A stretch of DNA of 64,000 nt from Corynebacterium doosanense CAU 212 = DSM 45436 (GTDB lineage Bacteria > Actinomycetota > Actinomycetes > Mycobacteriales > Mycobacteriaceae). Positions 28,671 to 40,267 of this stretch are shown piece by piece; position 1 is the stretch's first letter; every line of letters begins with the position of its first letter. The stretch spans positions 372,001 through 436,000 of the forward strand of contig NZ_CP006764.1 in the NCBI RefSeq assembly GCF_000767055.1, given 5' to 3'. The notes beneath the pieces were generated by a model. That model worked only from the letters and a program-made list of their open reading frames with translations, had not been told where the DNA came from and made no database searches. Position numbers and translations under genes: made by a program.

Positions 28671-28706
28671 GGGCCTGACCTCCGATGCAGTATCGGGGTC
28701 AGGCCC
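28671..28706 (-). terminator. terminator between the two mycolyltransferase genes
   Basis: GGGCCTGAC pairs with GTCAGGCCC and an inner CCGAT with ATCGG around the loop GCAGT, a long stem of about 14 bp. On the minus strand it lies 35 nt after the stop of paralogue 2 and runs into TTCTGTCATTT. The two paralogues are therefore probably separate transcripts. Confidence 0.8.
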
Positions 28707-28741
28707 ATCGTTCCCGGCGTGTGAGGCGCTGCGGGCGGGTG

Positions 28742-29863
28742 TTACTTCTGCGCGAAGGCACCTTCGAAGACGGGCCACGACTCGTGAACGTCCGAGCGCC
28801 AGGACGGCCAGGAGTGGGTGCCGGTGTTGCGGTAGTTGAAGGTGGCCGGGATGTCGAGCGACTGCAGTTTGGCGTCGAGGTTGTGGGTGGAGGCGTTGGT
28901 GGCTGCCTCGATGACACCGCCCTCGACCTGCAGGGTGGCGGAGGCGGTGGAGGCTGCGGTCTGGTTCGCGCCACGGCCGATGTAGTAGCCCGGCAGGTCG
29001 GTCTCGCTGGCGAGGCCGGATCCGTTGGAGGCGTAGATCGCGGTGCCGCGGAGACTCTCGGCGTTGCCCACGGCATCGGCAGCGACGGAGGCGGGGCTGC
29101 CGGCGGGGCCGAGCATCTGGCGCGGGGTGGCGCCACCGCGCTGCAGGGTGAGGCCGTGCAGCTGGTGGTCGATTTCACTGGTGGTCTGGTAGTGGCCGGA
29201 GAAGCCGGCGACGGCGTCGTACATACCCGGGTTGTGCTCGGCGAGCAGCATGGCGGGCAGTGCGGACATGGAGAAGCCGATGATGCCGCGTTTATCGCCG
29301 GCGTTCAGGTGCGGCTCGATGACGCCCGGAAGTTCGTTGACCAGAAAGGTCTCCCACTTCTGGGGGCCCTGGAGGTACGCACCGTCGGGCTCCTCCACCC
29401 AGTCGAGGTAATAGGAGAAGGCGCCGGCCATGGGGATGACCACGTTGACACCCTTGCCGCTGTAGAACTCGATGGTGCCGACATTGTCCTCAGTGGTTGG
29501 GTTATCGGAGAGCCAGTCGTTGTCCTGCTCCGCGCCGCCCGCACCGTTGAGCATGTAGATGGTGGGGGCGTTCTCGAGGCGGTTGCCGTCGCCGTCGGTC
29601 GCGGGGATAACTGCCAGCGGGATGTCGCGGTTCATGGAGGTCGAATGGACGGTGACCTCGTCGACGCGCGCGTCACCCTGCGCGATGGCAAACCACTTCT
29701 GTGCCTGTCCGTTGGGCCGCAGGGGAGCGGAGGCGAGCGGCGACACCGCGGCGTTGCTCGCGGGCTCGGCGGTGGCGGCCTGCGCGATCGTCACGGGGGT
29801 GACCGCTAGAGCGAGGGAGACGGCAAGGGTCGGCGCGGCGAACGTGCGCAGAAGTTTCTTCAC
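28742..29863 (-). CDS. corynomycolyltransferase (antigen 85-like), paralogue 2
   Basis: A 373-residue exported mycolyltransferase. GTG 29863 gives MKKLLRTFAAPTLAVSLALA, a clean Sec signal ending near IAQAA, and aligns with paralogue 1; the frame is open further upstream but those residues precede the signal peptide. AAAGGA lies about 11 nt upstream. The nucleophile motif GFSMSA, the NGAGGAEQDNDW and GTHSWPSW blocks match paralogue 1. A 39-residue stretch around the nucleophile is identical in both. Differences cluster in the segment after LASE (about residues 285-325), which may alter substrate choice. Confidence 0.92.
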   Translation of the reverse strand: MKKLLRTFAAPTLAVSLALAVTPVTIAQAATAEPASNAAVSPLASAPLRPNGQAQKWFAIAQGDARVDEVTVHSTSMNRDIPLAVIPATDGDGNRLENAPTIYMLNGAGGAEQDNDWLSDNPTTEDNVGTIEFYSGKGVNVVIPMAGAFSYYLDWVEEPDGAYLQGPQKWETFLVNELPGVIEPHLNAGDKRGIIGFSMSALPAMLLAEHNPGMYDAVAGFSGHYQTTSEIDHQLHGLTLQRGGATPRQMLGPAGSPASVAADAVGNAESLRGTAIYASNGSGLASETDLPGYYIGRGANQTAASTASATLQVEGGVIEAATNASTHNLDAKLQSLDIPATFNYRNTGTHSWPSWRSDVHESWPVFEGAFAQK

Positions 29864-30135
29864 GGGGCTGGGTGTCCTTTTCGGGAGGGCGGAGAACTGG
29901 TCGTTCTCTAGGAGAATCGTCGTGGACTCGCACTGTGTTAACAGTGGAATTCCAGATACATCGGAGAACCTTAATGCCCACATGGAAACTCGGCAAGAGC
30001 TGGGCGAAAACCGTTGGGGTGGTGCGGGTGTGACTGCTGTGTCATAATACCACTGAATATCGATGTGTAACGCCTCCCAGCCTGGCCGCGCTAGGACAGG
30101 GAGAACCTCGCCCCATAAAAGGAAAGAGTAAGAAT

Positions 30136-30246
30136 ATGAATCCCTTCGAATCCGCCCAGCTCTTCATCAACAACATCCTCGGCGGCTGGATCCACGCCGG
30201 TTCCTCCGCCTCCTCGGACCTGCTGGTGACCCTCCACCTGCTCTAA
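30136..30246 (+). CDS. 36-residue peptide, candidate small mycomembrane protein
   Basis: The frame encodes MNPFESAQLF, then INNILGGWIHAGSSASSDLL and VTLHLL. AAAGGAAAGAG lies upstream and an efficient terminator starts 11 nt after the TAA, so it looks like a complete one-gene transcription unit. The peptide is hydrophobic and amphipathic with no signal peptide, like corynebacterial PorA/PorH-type peptides, which lack signal sequences and are O-mycoloylated on serine. The serine cluster flanked by Ala/Gly (AGSSASS) and the mycolyltransferase genes next door make this a candidate for such modification. I do not recognise a sequence match to PorA or PorH, so this is inference from size, composition and location. 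Confidence 0.6.
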   Translation: MNPFESAQLFINNILGGWIHAGSSASSDLLVTLHLL

Positions 30247-30256
30247 AGATCCCCCG

Positions 30257-30289
30257 AAAAGGCCCCGTTCGACGAGCGGGGCCTTTTTT
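30257..30289 (+). terminator. rho-independent terminator after the small peptide gene
   Basis: GGCCCCG (30261-30267) pairs with CGGGGCC (30277-30283); the flanking AAAA and six Ts lengthen the stem and supply the T-run. Confidence 0.9.
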
Positions 30290-30305
30290 ACGTATCGTGG
30301 GTCGC

Positions 30306-31718
30306 GTGAATAGCGAACATTATGACGTTGTAGTTCTCGGCGCGGGCCCCGGCGGCTACGTTGCCGCCATCCGCGCAGCCCAGCTCGGCAAGAAGGTCGC
30401 GGTCATCGAGAAGCAGTACTGGGGCGGCGTGTGCCTCAATGTCGGCTGCATCCCCTCGAAGTCCCTGATCAAGAACGCCGAAGTGGCCCACATCTTCAAC
30501 CACGAGAAGAAGACGTTCGGCATCAACGGCGACGTCTCCTTCGAGTACGGCAATGCCCACCAGCGCTCCCGCAAGGTCTCGGAGAAGATCGTCGGCGGCG
30601 TCCACTACCTGATGAAGAAGAACGGGATCACCGAGATCAACGGTCTCGGCTCCTTCAAGGATGCCAAGTCCATCGAGATCACCGAGGGCGACGACAAGGG
30701 CAAGACCGTCACCTTCGACGACTGCATCATCGCCACCGGCTCTGTGGTCAACAACCTTCGCGGCGTGGAGTTCTCCGACAACGTGGTCTCCTACGAGGAG
30801 CAGATCCTCAACCCCGAGGCCCCGAAGAAGATGGTCGTCGTCGGCGGCGGTGCGATCGGCATGGAGTTCGCCTACGTGCTGTCGAACTACGGCGTGGACG
30901 TCACCGTCATCGAGTTCATGGACCGCGTGCTCCCCAACGAGGAGGCTGACGTGTCCACGGCCATCACCAAGGCCTACAAGAAGCTCGGCGTGAAGATCCT
31001 CTCCGGCCATGCCACCACTGCGGTTCGCGACAACGGCGATTCCGTCGAGGTGGACTACCAGAAGAAGGGCACCGACAAGACGGAGACCCTCACCGTTGAC
31101 CGCGTCCTCATCTCCGTCGGCTTCCGCCCCCGGACCGAGGGCTTCGGCCTGGAGAACACGGGCGTCGAGCTCACCGAGCGTGGCGCCATCGACATCGACG
31201 ACTACATGCGCACCAACGTCGAGCACATCTACGCCATCGGCGACGTCACCGCGAAGCTCCAGCTCGCCCACGTCGCGGAGGCCCAGGGCATCGTCGCCGC
31301 GGAGACCATCTCCGGCGCAGAGACCCAGACGCTCGGCGATTACCAGATGATGCCGCGCGCAACTTTCTGCAACCCGCAGGTCGCCTCCTTCGGCTACACC
31401 GAGGCGCAGGCCCGCGAGAAGTTCCCCGACCGCGAGATCAAGGTCGCGAAGTTCCCCTTCTCCGCGAACGGCAAGGCCGTGGGCCTGGCCGAGACCGACG
31501 GTTTCGCCAAGATCGTCGCCGACGCCGAGTTCGGCGAGCTGCTCGGTGGCCACATCGTCGGCGCCAACGCGTCGGAGCTGCTGCCCGAGCTGACCCTCGC
31601 GCAGAAGTACGACCTCACGGCTGAGGAAATCGCCCGCAACGTGCACATCCACCCGACGCTGTCCGAGGCCCTCAAGGAGGCCGCGCACGGCATCGAAGGG
31701 CACATGATCAACCTGTAG
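30306..31718 (+). CDS. lpd: dihydrolipoamide dehydrogenase
   Basis: A 470-residue FAD disulfide oxidoreductase, the E3 of pyruvate and 2-oxoglutarate dehydrogenase complexes. It has the FAD motif VVVLGAGPGGYVAA at residues 7-20, the redox pair Cys43/Cys48 in GGVCLNVGCIPSKS, the NAD motif VVVGGGAIGMEFA, and the C-terminal His-Glu pair HPTLSEAL. GTG 30306 is preferred because TATCGT (30293-30298) ends 7 nt earlier, a leaderless start; the terminator of the peptide gene ends just before. A single lpd serves several complexes and is often isolated, as here. Confidence 0.95.
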   Translation: MNSEHYDVVVLGAGPGGYVAAIRAAQLGKKVAVIEKQYWGGVCLNVGCIPSKSLIKNAEVAHIFNHEKKTFGINGDVSFEYGNAHQRSRKVSEKIVGGVHYLMKKNGITEINGLGSFKDAKSIEITEGDDKGKTVTFDDCIIATGSVVNNLRGVEFSDNVVSYEEQILNPEAPKKMVVVGGGAIGMEFAYVLSNYGVDVTVIEFMDRVLPNEEADVSTAITKAYKKLGVKILSGHATTAVRDNGDSVEVDYQKKGTDKTETLTVDRVLISVGFRPRTEGFGLENTGVELTERGAIDIDDYMRTNVEHIYAIGDVTAKLQLAHVAEAQGIVAAETISGAETQTLGDYQMMPRATFCNPQVASFGYTEAQAREKFPDREIKVAKFPFSANGKAVGLAETDGFAKIVADAEFGELLGGHIVGANASELLPELTLAQKYDLTAEEIARNVHIHPTLSEALKEAAHGIEGHMINL

Positions 31719-32656
31719 TGACTCCAGGAATCATCGTCGACGAGGGCCTTCCGGAAGCTGATCTCCGGAAGGCTCTCTCGCTTATCGACGCCACCGTCGA
31801 CGTGGTCGCCGAAACCCTCCTCACGTCTGACTCGGGTGAAGTGGAGGCGGCCTCGCTGCGGAAGGCCGAGGCCATCGCCGAGGACCGTGGCTGGGGCCGG
31901 GTCATCTACGTCACGGACCAGGTGCTGGTGCGGGACGGTTCCCCGGTCCGCCACCAGGGCGTGGCCGACGGCCGGCTCGTGCTCGTCTCCGTCAGCGCCC
32001 TGGGTGCCGTCCAAGTCGCGCGTCGGCTGGCCCGGGAGCTGGACCCTCTCCTGAAAGACGAGGTCAGCGCGCAGTCCGCGCCCGCGGGGAAGGTCCGCCT
32101 GTTCCTCGGGTTGGTCCGGGCGAACCAGCCCTCGCGTCTGCTCGCCGTGCTCAAGGGTGTGATCGTCGGCATCGCGGCCACCGGTGGCTTCGGCATCTTC
32201 TACGGATCCATCTGGTCGCTGGCGCAGGCGGTGTCCTACCCGCGGCTGATCCTGCTGAGTGTCGTGGCTATCGGGGTGCTGTCTACCTCGCTCATCGTGA
32301 CCAACGGGCTGTGGCAGAAACCTGCCGACCGTTCACCGGGGTGGCTGGGCCATCTGGGCAACACCGTCACCGCGGCGACGATTTTTCTCACGGGCATCGT
32401 CGTCTTTGTGCTCGGTGTCTTCGGGCTGACCCTGCTCTCGCTCATCATTGCGCCGGGCAGCTACGTGGCAGAGCAGATCGGCCGGGACTCGGTCGGTGCG
32501 GTCACCTACGTTCGGATCGGGTGGTTCTCCGCCAACTTAGGTGTGCTCGCCGGGGCCATCGCCTCCAACTTCGACCGCTCGCCGAAGATCCGCTCCGCGG
32601 TGCACAACCCGCGCGAGTACGCCCGGCGCCAGCGTGAGGGCAGTTACGGAACCTAG
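31718..32656 (+). CDS. conserved membrane protein of unknown function
   Basis: A 312-residue protein with about four hydrophobic segments between residues 140 and 280 and a hydrophilic N-terminal domain of about 130 residues. No enzyme motif is visible. Its GTG shares one base with the lpd TAG stop, so it is translated with lpd. The C-terminus is basic ([12 protein letters not shown]) and probably cytoplasmic. It overlaps the convergent ramB gene by four nucleotides. Confidence 0.7.
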   Translation: MTPGIIVDEGLPEADLRKALSLIDATVDVVAETLLTSDSGEVEAASLRKAEAIAEDRGWGRVIYVTDQVLVRDGSPVRHQGVADGRLVLVSVSALGAVQVARRLARELDPLLKDEVSAQSAPAGKVRLFLGLVRANQPSRLLAVLKGVIVGIAATGGFGIFYGSIWSLAQAVSYPRLILLSVVAIGVLSTSLIVTNGLWQKPADRSPGWLGHLGNTVTAATIFLTGIVVFVLGVFGLTLLSLIIAPGSYVAEQIGRDSVGAVTYVRIGWFSANLGVLAGAIASNFDRSPKIRSAVHNPREYARRQREGSYGT

Positions 32657-34047
32657 TAGGGCGCGATCGAGGACTGGTGCGCGTTGATCTCCACCGTCTC
32701 GTTGATCGAGGGGAAGGCCCGCTGGGAGCAGTTGCGCCGGGGACAGGTGCGGCAGCCGTCGCCGATGGGGGTGGCGGAGGCGGGTCTGCTGAGGTCGAGG
32801 CCCTCCGCATAGACGGTGCGGTCGGCGTGGCGGGCTTCGCAGCCGAGCCCGATGGAGAAGAGCTTGTCCGTATCGGTGAATCGGCCGTGGTGGTGCCGCA
32901 CCGTCCGGGCAATCCACAGGTAGTCCCGGCCGTCCGGCATCTGGGCGTGCTGCCGGACGATGGTCCCCGGGCGGGCGAAGGTCTCGTACACCGCCCACAG
33001 CGGGCAGGTTCCCCCGGCGTTGCTGAAGTGCACGCCGTTCGCGGACTGGCGTTTGGACATGTTTCCCGCACGATCGACCCGGACAAACGTGAAGGGCACG
33101 CCACGCAGATTCGGTCGTTGGAGCGTCGATAGGCGAGACGCCACCGTCTCGTACTCCACCCCGAAGACGTGGCAGAGGTGTTCGATGTCGTAGCCGGAGC
33201 GCTCGGCCTCCGCGTGGACGAGCCCGTAGGGCAGGACCGTGGCCGCGGCGGCGTAGGTGGCCACGCCGCGGCGCGCGAGGTTCCTCGAGGCCTCCGAGGT
33301 GAACGGCTCTTTGGCGATGAGCTCGTCGATGATGTGGGGGACCTCGAGCTGGGCGAGCTCCGCCGCCATCCGGAAGGCGCGCTGGCCGGCGCTGAGGAAA
33401 CTCGCCAGGGACAGGACCCGGGTGGTGGGGTCGAAGTGGTGGAGGATGCCGTCGTCACGCATCTCCGTCAGGGTGATGCCGTGGTCGTCCGCGAGGCGCT
33501 GGGCCAGCGCGGCTTCCGTGTCGTGGATGCGGTAGCCAGTGACCCCGAGGTCGGAGGCGACGGACTCAGCCCAGCAGTCCAGGCCGTCGAAGTAGTTCTG
33601 TCGGGCGTAGAAGAAGTCGCGGACCTCGTCGTGTGGCATGGACACGGCCTGCTGGCCCCGCGAGTCGATGGCGAGGGAGAGCTTCTCGCGCACCGTCCGG
33701 TAGCGACGGTGAATGTCCACCAGGGTGCGGGCGATGTCGGGATGGCTGTGCACCATCTCGGAGAGCTCGTGCAGATCGATGTTGCCCGAGGACAGCTCCT
33801 GGTCGCGCACGACGTCCTGGATCTCGGCGAGGAGCCGGGAGTTGTCGTCCTGGGAGAAGAAGGTGGCGTCGACGCCGAAGGTCTCCGTGATGCGCATGAG
33901 CACCGGGACGGTCAGCGGCCGGACGTCGTGCTCGATCTGGTTGACGTAGCTGGCCGAGAGGTTCAGGGACTCCGCCAGCGCGGCCTGGCTGAGGTCGCGC
34001 TCGCGGCGGAGCTGGCGGAGCCGGGTGCCCACGTATGTCCGGGACAT
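32653..34047 (-). CDS. ramB: RamB-type transcriptional regulator
   Basis: A 464-residue regulator. The XRE helix-turn-helix (residues about 7-65: [32 protein letters not shown]) is followed by an IrrE-like/short-chain-fatty-acid-regulator region and a C-terminal Cys-rich part ([15 protein letters not shown]). RamB represses acetate-metabolism genes in C. glutamicum; the gene is divergent from sdhCAB there too, as I recall. The shared 274-bp intergenic region has RamB-like TTTGCA half-sites. ATG 34047 is the natural start. Confidence 0.9.
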   Translation of the reverse strand: MSRTYVGTRLRQLRRERDLSQAALAESLNLSASYVNQIEHDVRPLTVPVLMRITETFGVDATFFSQDDNSRLLAEIQDVVRDQELSSGNIDLHELSEMVHSHPDIARTLVDIHRRYRTVREKLSLAIDSRGQQAVSMPHDEVRDFFYARQNYFDGLDCWAESVASDLGVTGYRIHDTEAALAQRLADDHGITLTEMRDDGILHHFDPTTRVLSLASFLSAGQRAFRMAAELAQLEVPHIIDELIAKEPFTSEASRNLARRGVATYAAAATVLPYGLVHAEAERSGYDIEHLCHVFGVEYETVASRLSTLQRPNLRGVPFTFVRVDRAGNMSKRQSANGVHFSNAGGTCPLWAVYETFARPGTIVRQHAQMPDGRDYLWIARTVRHHHGRFTDTDKLFSIGLGCEARHADRTVYAEGLDLSRPASATPIGDGCRTCPRRNCSQRAFPSINETVEINAHQSSIAPY

Positions 34048-34321
34048 ATGCTGATCCTTTCAGACAACCGTCGAAAGTTTGATAACTAACGGGGTGAGCG
34101 GGGGAGGTTCGCGGCGAAGGTATGGGGAAGGTCACATTGGGCCCGAATGTACTGCAAAGGTTGTAAGGATGGGCCAAAAATCGTGGCAGGACGTGTGAAG
34201 GAGAGTATTGTGTGAGGTCAACCTAACTTTGCGGGGGTGAGGGGGCGGAGGCCCTAGCAGTACGTCCGGCTGGTTTATCCGCGCTTTCGCGCCCTAGAGT
34301 AATACCGACACTGGAGGTGCC
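34048..34321. promoter_or_regulatory. divergent ramB-sdhC regulatory region
   Basis: It includes a DtxR-box-like 19-mer at 34213-34231 (13 of 19 matches to TTAGGTTAG-CCTAACCTAA by my count), an overlapping RamB-like AACTTTGC (34225-34232) and an inverse CTGCAAAG (34152-34159) nearer ramB. A TAGAGT -10-like element at 34295-34300 and GGAGG 5 nt before the sdhC ATG complete the sdh side. Iron and carbon-source control of sdhCAB fits what is known in C. glutamicum. Confidence 0.5.
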
Positions 34322-35077
34322 ATGACTGTTAAGAACGTCGACCGTGAATCAGTACGTCACGGAAAAATTACCGAACAGCCGCTGCGTCAGCGGCCGGCCT
34401 ACCCTACGTGGGCCATGAAACTCGTGATGGCTGTCACCGGCCTGATCTTCGCCCTGTATGTGATCGGTCACATGGTGGGCAACCTGAAGATCTACATGCC
34501 CGATCACTCGGGCGTGGCGGCGATCAATGAATACGGAGTATTCCTGCGCGAGATGGGCACGCCGCTCTTCCCGCACGAGGGTCTGCTGTGGATCATCCGC
34601 GCCGTGCTCGTCGTGGCCGTGATTGCCCACATCCACGGCGCCATCACGCTGGCCAGCCGCTCGCGCCAGTCGCGCGGCAAGTTCCGCCGCACCAACCTCA
34701 TGGGCGGCCTGGACTCCACTGCGACGCGGTCGATGCTCATCACCGGCGTCGTACTGCTGGCGTTCATCATCTTCCACATCCTTGACCTCACCCTGGGTGT
34801 CCAGCCGGTCTCTCCCTCGGAGTTCACCCACGGTGACGTCAAGGGCAACATGATCGCCACGTTCTCCCGCTGGCCCGTCACCATCTGGTACGTCATCGCG
34901 ATGCTGGCACTGTTCCTGCATCTCTTCCACGGCATCCGCCTGGCGGCGTCCGACCTGGGCATCACGGGCAAGAAGTGGCTTCAGGTCGTCGCTTTCCTCG
35001 CCGCCGTCATCCCCACCGTTGTCGTCCTCGGCAACATCATCATGCCCCTGTCCATCGCACTCGGCCTGGTCAGCTAG
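34322..35077 (+). CDS. sdhC: succinate dehydrogenase cytochrome b subunit
   Basis: A 251-residue membrane anchor with five hydrophobic segments, the single-subunit (type B, two-heme) arrangement of Gram-positive bacteria. The His in YVIGHMVGN, HIHGAI, HILD and LHLFHGIR are candidate heme ligands. It anchors SdhA-SdhB and passes electrons to menaquinone. First gene of sdhCAB; GGAGG just precedes the ATG. An 11-bp gap leads to sdhA. Confidence 0.93.
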   Translation: MTVKNVDRESVRHGKITEQPLRQRPAYPTWAMKLVMAVTGLIFALYVIGHMVGNLKIYMPDHSGVAAINEYGVFLREMGTPLFPHEGLLWIIRAVLVVAVIAHIHGAITLASRSRQSRGKFRRTNLMGGLDSTATRSMLITGVVLLAFIIFHILDLTLGVQPVSPSEFTHGDVKGNMIATFSRWPVTIWYVIAMLALFLHLFHGIRLAASDLGITGKKWLQVVAFLAAVIPTVVVLGNIIMPLSIALGLVS

Positions 35078-35088
35078 GAGAATCACCC

Positions 35089-37190
<2,102 letters not shown>

Positions 37191-37191
<1 letters not shown>

Positions 37192-37940
37192 TGAAACTGA
37201 CTGTAGATATCTGGCGCCAGGCCGGACCGAACCACGAAGGCGCCTTCGAGACCGTTGAGGTCACCGACGCCGAAGAGCAGATGTCCATCCTGGAGCTGCT
37301 CGACCACATCAACGCCGGCATCACCGAGCGCGGCGAAGAGCCCTTCGCCTTCGCCTCCGACTGCCGCGAGGGCATCTGCGGTACCTGTGGCCTCATGGTC
37401 AACGGTCGCCCGCACGGCCCCGCCCAGCACACCCCGGCCTGCCAGCAGCGCCTGGTCGAGTTCTCCGACGGTGACACCATCAAGCTGGAGCCGCTGCGCT
37501 CCGGTGCCTACCCCGTGATCAAGGACATGGTCGTCGACCGCTCCGCCCTTGACCGGGTCATGCAGCAGGGTGGCTACGTCTCCATCAACGCCGGCACCGC
37601 CCCCGACGCCGACGAGATGCTGCAGACCGAGCAGACCGCCGAGTTCGCCCTCGACCACGCCGCCTGCATCGGCTGCGGCGCCTGCGTCGCCGCCTGCCCG
37701 AACGGTGCCGCGCACCTGTTCACCGGCGCGAAGCTTGTCCACCTCTCCCTCATGCCCCTGGGCAAGAACGAGCGGGGCAAGCGAGCACGTCAGATGGTCG
37801 ACGAGCTGGAGACCAACTTCGGTCACTGCTCGCTCTACGGCGAGTGTGCGGATGTCTGCCCGGCCGGCATCCCGCTGACCGCCGTGTCCAGCGTGGGCCG
37901 CGAGCGCGCACGTGCCGCCTTCCGCGGCAAGGACGACTAA
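37191..37940 (+). CDS. sdhB: succinate dehydrogenase iron-sulfur subunit
   Basis: A 249-residue protein. The plant-type [2Fe-2S] cysteines are in DCREGICGTCG and the CxxxC-like HTPACQQR. The two further cluster motifs are CIGCGACVAACPNGA and CSLYGECADVCPAGIP, the type with 4Fe-4S and 3Fe-4S ligands. It carries electrons from SdhA to the SdhC hemes. Translationally coupled to sdhA. Confidence 0.96.
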
Positions 37941-37979
37941 GCTAGTTTTCACAGAATTCAGCGAAAGAGAGAATCAGCT

Positions 37980-38354
37980 ATGAGCGCTCATGCAGCCAAC
38001 GTCGAGAACGCGGTGGAAGGCTACCCGACCTACCACGGCGGGTACGCGGAAAGCCTGTACATCGAGGGATACGATCCGGCATCGTTGACTGCGCAGCACT
38101 CCTCGCTGCTGAAGTCCTCCACCTGGATCGGCATGGGCCTGCTCATGGCGGCGCTCGCCTTCATCGGCACGGCTCTCTTCGGCACGGGTCAGCTGCTGTG
38201 GGGCACCGGTACCGTAGACCACGACCCGATGCTGTTCATCTGGATCGGCGTCATCGGTGCCGTCGTGCTCCTGGCCGTCGCCTTCTTCCTCATGCTTGTC
38301 GTGGGTCGGAAGGACTACAAGGAGTACGTCAAGCGCTCCGGCCGCATGAACTAA
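37980..38354 (+). CDS. small membrane protein downstream of sdhB
   Basis: A 124-residue protein with two hydrophobic helices (about residues 46-66 and 80-104) and a tyrosine-rich N-terminus (YPTYHGGYAESLYIEGYDP). A homologue at the same place after sdhB exists in other corynebacteria to my knowledge. It is 39 bp after sdhB with AAAGAGAG upstream, and a strong terminator follows, so it ends the sdh operon. A complex-assembly or electron-transfer role is conceivable but unsupported. Confidence 0.8.
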   Translation: MSAHAANVENAVEGYPTYHGGYAESLYIEGYDPASLTAQHSSLLKSSTWIGMGLLMAALAFIGTALFGTGQLLWGTGTVDHDPMLFIWIGVIGAVVLLAVAFFLMLVVGRKDYKEYVKRSGRMN

Positions 38355-38370
38355 CTGCCTGACTCCGCGC

Positions 38371-38406
38371 ATGCCCGGCCCCCCCGGATAACGGGGGGCC
38401 GGGCAT
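38371..38406 (+). terminator. terminator of the sdh operon
   Basis: A 14-bp perfect stem, ATGCCCGGCCCCCC (38371-38384) with GGGGGGCCGGGCAT (38393-38406), with the small loop GGATAACG. It lies 16 nt after the preceding stop. Confidence 0.88.
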
Positions 38407-38426
38407 TTGCCGTCATAATGGAGCGC

Positions 38427-39719
38427 ATGGCAGAACTCACTACCGTCCCGGGAATGAGCCCGGAGGCGGAGGCACAACGTCGCCGCGCGTTGCGCAACCA
38501 CAAGGCCTTCGCCACCGGCCTGCTCGTGGTGGCCGCGCTGATCTTCCTGCTCTGTTCCTGGTGGCAGAGCCGGGCGGGTGGCGCACCCCCCTGGGTCGGC
38601 TGGGTCCGTGCCGGCGCGGAAGCGGGAATGATCGGCGGCCTGGCCGACTGGTTCGCCGTCACCGCGCTGTTTCGCCGCCCCATGGGCCTGCCCATCCCGC
38701 ACACCGCGCTGGTTCCCGCGAAGAAGGACCAGCTGGGTGACGCGTTGTCGGGGTTTGTCGGGGACAACTTCCTCAACCCTCAGCTCATCACCGAGAAGGT
38801 CTCCCAGGCGGAGGTGCCGGAACTCATCGGCCGCTGGCTGTCCGGGCCGGACAATGCCGCGCTGGTCTCCCGGGAGGTGGGCAAGTTCACCGTCAACGCG
38901 GTGCAGGCGGTGGACCCGGCCGATGCCGAGGAGCTGATCAACCGTCAGGTCATCGACCGCCTCGCGGAGCCGGAATGGGCACCGCATGCGGGCCGGATGC
39001 TCGAGGGCCTCATCGAGGACGGGAAGACGGAGCCGGTCGTCGACGCGGTGATCACCTGGGCGCGCGAACGCATCGGCGAGGCCGAGGAGTCCATCGTCTC
39101 CATGATCGACGAACGTATGCCGCAGTGGGCCCCGCGCTTCGCCCGGGACCTCGTGGGCGAGCGGGTCTACCGCGAGGTGGTCTCCTTCCTCGCCGACGTC
39201 GACAACGATCCGGAGCATGATGCCCGCCGCTCCATCCGCCGCTTCATCACGCAGCTGGCCGTCGACCTGCAGGAGGACCCGGCGATGATCGCCCGGGTGG
39301 AGTCCATCAAGGCCGACATCATGGATTCCCGCGCGATGCGCGGCGCCGGCGCCCAGATCTGGCAGGCGCTGTCCACGGCGCTTATCGACGCCGCTTCCGA
39401 CGAATCCTCCGCGCTGCGCGCCAAGGTCCGCGAACTGTGTGTCTCCTGGGGGCAGCGCATCCAGTCCGACGCGGAGCTGCGTGCCAGTCTCGACCGCAGG
39501 ATCAACGGCGCCGTGAAGTTCCTCGCGGAGAATTACTCCGGTGAGGTGACCGCCATCATCTCGGAGACGATCTCCCGCTGGGATGCCCGGGAGGCCAGCG
39601 ACAAGATCGAACTCATGGTGGGCAAGGACCTCACCTACATCAGGCTCAACGGAACCATCGTCGGTGCACTGGCCGGGGTAGTTATTTACACTGTGAACCA
39701 GCTGCTGTTCGGTGGCTGA
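38427..39719 (+). CDS. DUF445 family membrane protein
   Basis: A 430-residue protein with a hydrophobic helix near residues 25-45, a second GGLADWFAVTALF segment (the DUF445 hallmark) and a hydrophobic C-terminal helix (GTIVGALAGVVIYTVNQLLF). The middle is long and helical. ATG 38427 is taken because a CATAAT -10 element (38414-38419) ends 7 nt before; the ATG at 38418 lies within that -10. Function unknown. Confidence 0.88.
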   Translation: MAELTTVPGMSPEAEAQRRRALRNHKAFATGLLVVAALIFLLCSWWQSRAGGAPPWVGWVRAGAEAGMIGGLADWFAVTALFRRPMGLPIPHTALVPAKKDQLGDALSGFVGDNFLNPQLITEKVSQAEVPELIGRWLSGPDNAALVSREVGKFTVNAVQAVDPADAEELINRQVIDRLAEPEWAPHAGRMLEGLIEDGKTEPVVDAVITWARERIGEAEESIVSMIDERMPQWAPRFARDLVGERVYREVVSFLADVDNDPEHDARRSIRRFITQLAVDLQEDPAMIARVESIKADIMDSRAMRGAGAQIWQALSTALIDAASDESSALRAKVRELCVSWGQRIQSDAELRASLDRRINGAVKFLAENYSGEVTAIISETISRWDAREASDKIELMVGKDLTYIRLNGTIVGALAGVVIYTVNQLLFGG

Positions 39720-39757
39720 TAATCCTCAGTACTCACAGTGACGAAGGAGCCAGGAAC

Positions 39758-40264
39758 ATGACCGAGAAGAAGAACGACGACTCCCTGCTGGACAACCTCA
39801 AGGCTGCCGGAGCCTCGATCGGCGACGTCGTCTCCGACTTCGCCGGCCGCGTCCGCGAGGACGCCGGCCAGGAGGACCTGCTGGCCCGCCTGAAGGATGC
39901 GGCAGGCCAGGCTCGCACGCGGCTCTCCGGGGCGAACGGCGGCGAGGACATCAAGGCCGCGACCGCCGACTTCGCCTCGAGCGCCGAGGGCATCGCCCGC
40001 GAGCTCTTCGCCTCCCTGCGCGGGGCCGCCTCGGAGGTGCGCGACACCGACTCCTTCAACCAGGCGCGCGGCTTCGTCAGCGAGACCATCGGCTCCGTGC
40101 GTGGCTCCGTCGACGAGGCCGTGACCAAGGTCCGCAAGGACGAGACCGACTCCACCGCAGACGAGGCGCACACGGACGCCTCGGGGCGTCTGGACAACCT
40201 CATGGACAACCTGCGCGGCGACGCGGATATCATCGACGGCGAAGTCATCGACGACGGAAAGTAA
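39758..40264 (+). CDS. small acidic helical protein of unknown function
   Basis: A 168-residue protein rich in Ala, Asp, Glu and Arg, predicted almost wholly helical, with repeated short DNL/FA.R/V.E patterns. No signal peptide or membrane helix. It resembles apolipoprotein-like or coiled helical proteins, or phasin-like ones, in composition only. AAGGAGCC precedes the ATG. Downstream genes follow at a 3-nt gap, so it is operonic with the DUF2516 and DeoC-like genes. Confidence 0.75.
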   Translation: MTEKKNDDSLLDNLKAAGASIGDVVSDFAGRVREDAGQEDLLARLKDAAGQARTRLSGANGGEDIKAATADFASSAEGIARELFASLRGAASEVRDTDSFNQARGFVSETIGSVRGSVDEAVTKVRKDETDSTADEAHTDASGRLDNLMDNLRGDADIIDGEVIDDGK

Positions 40265-40267
40265 CTC

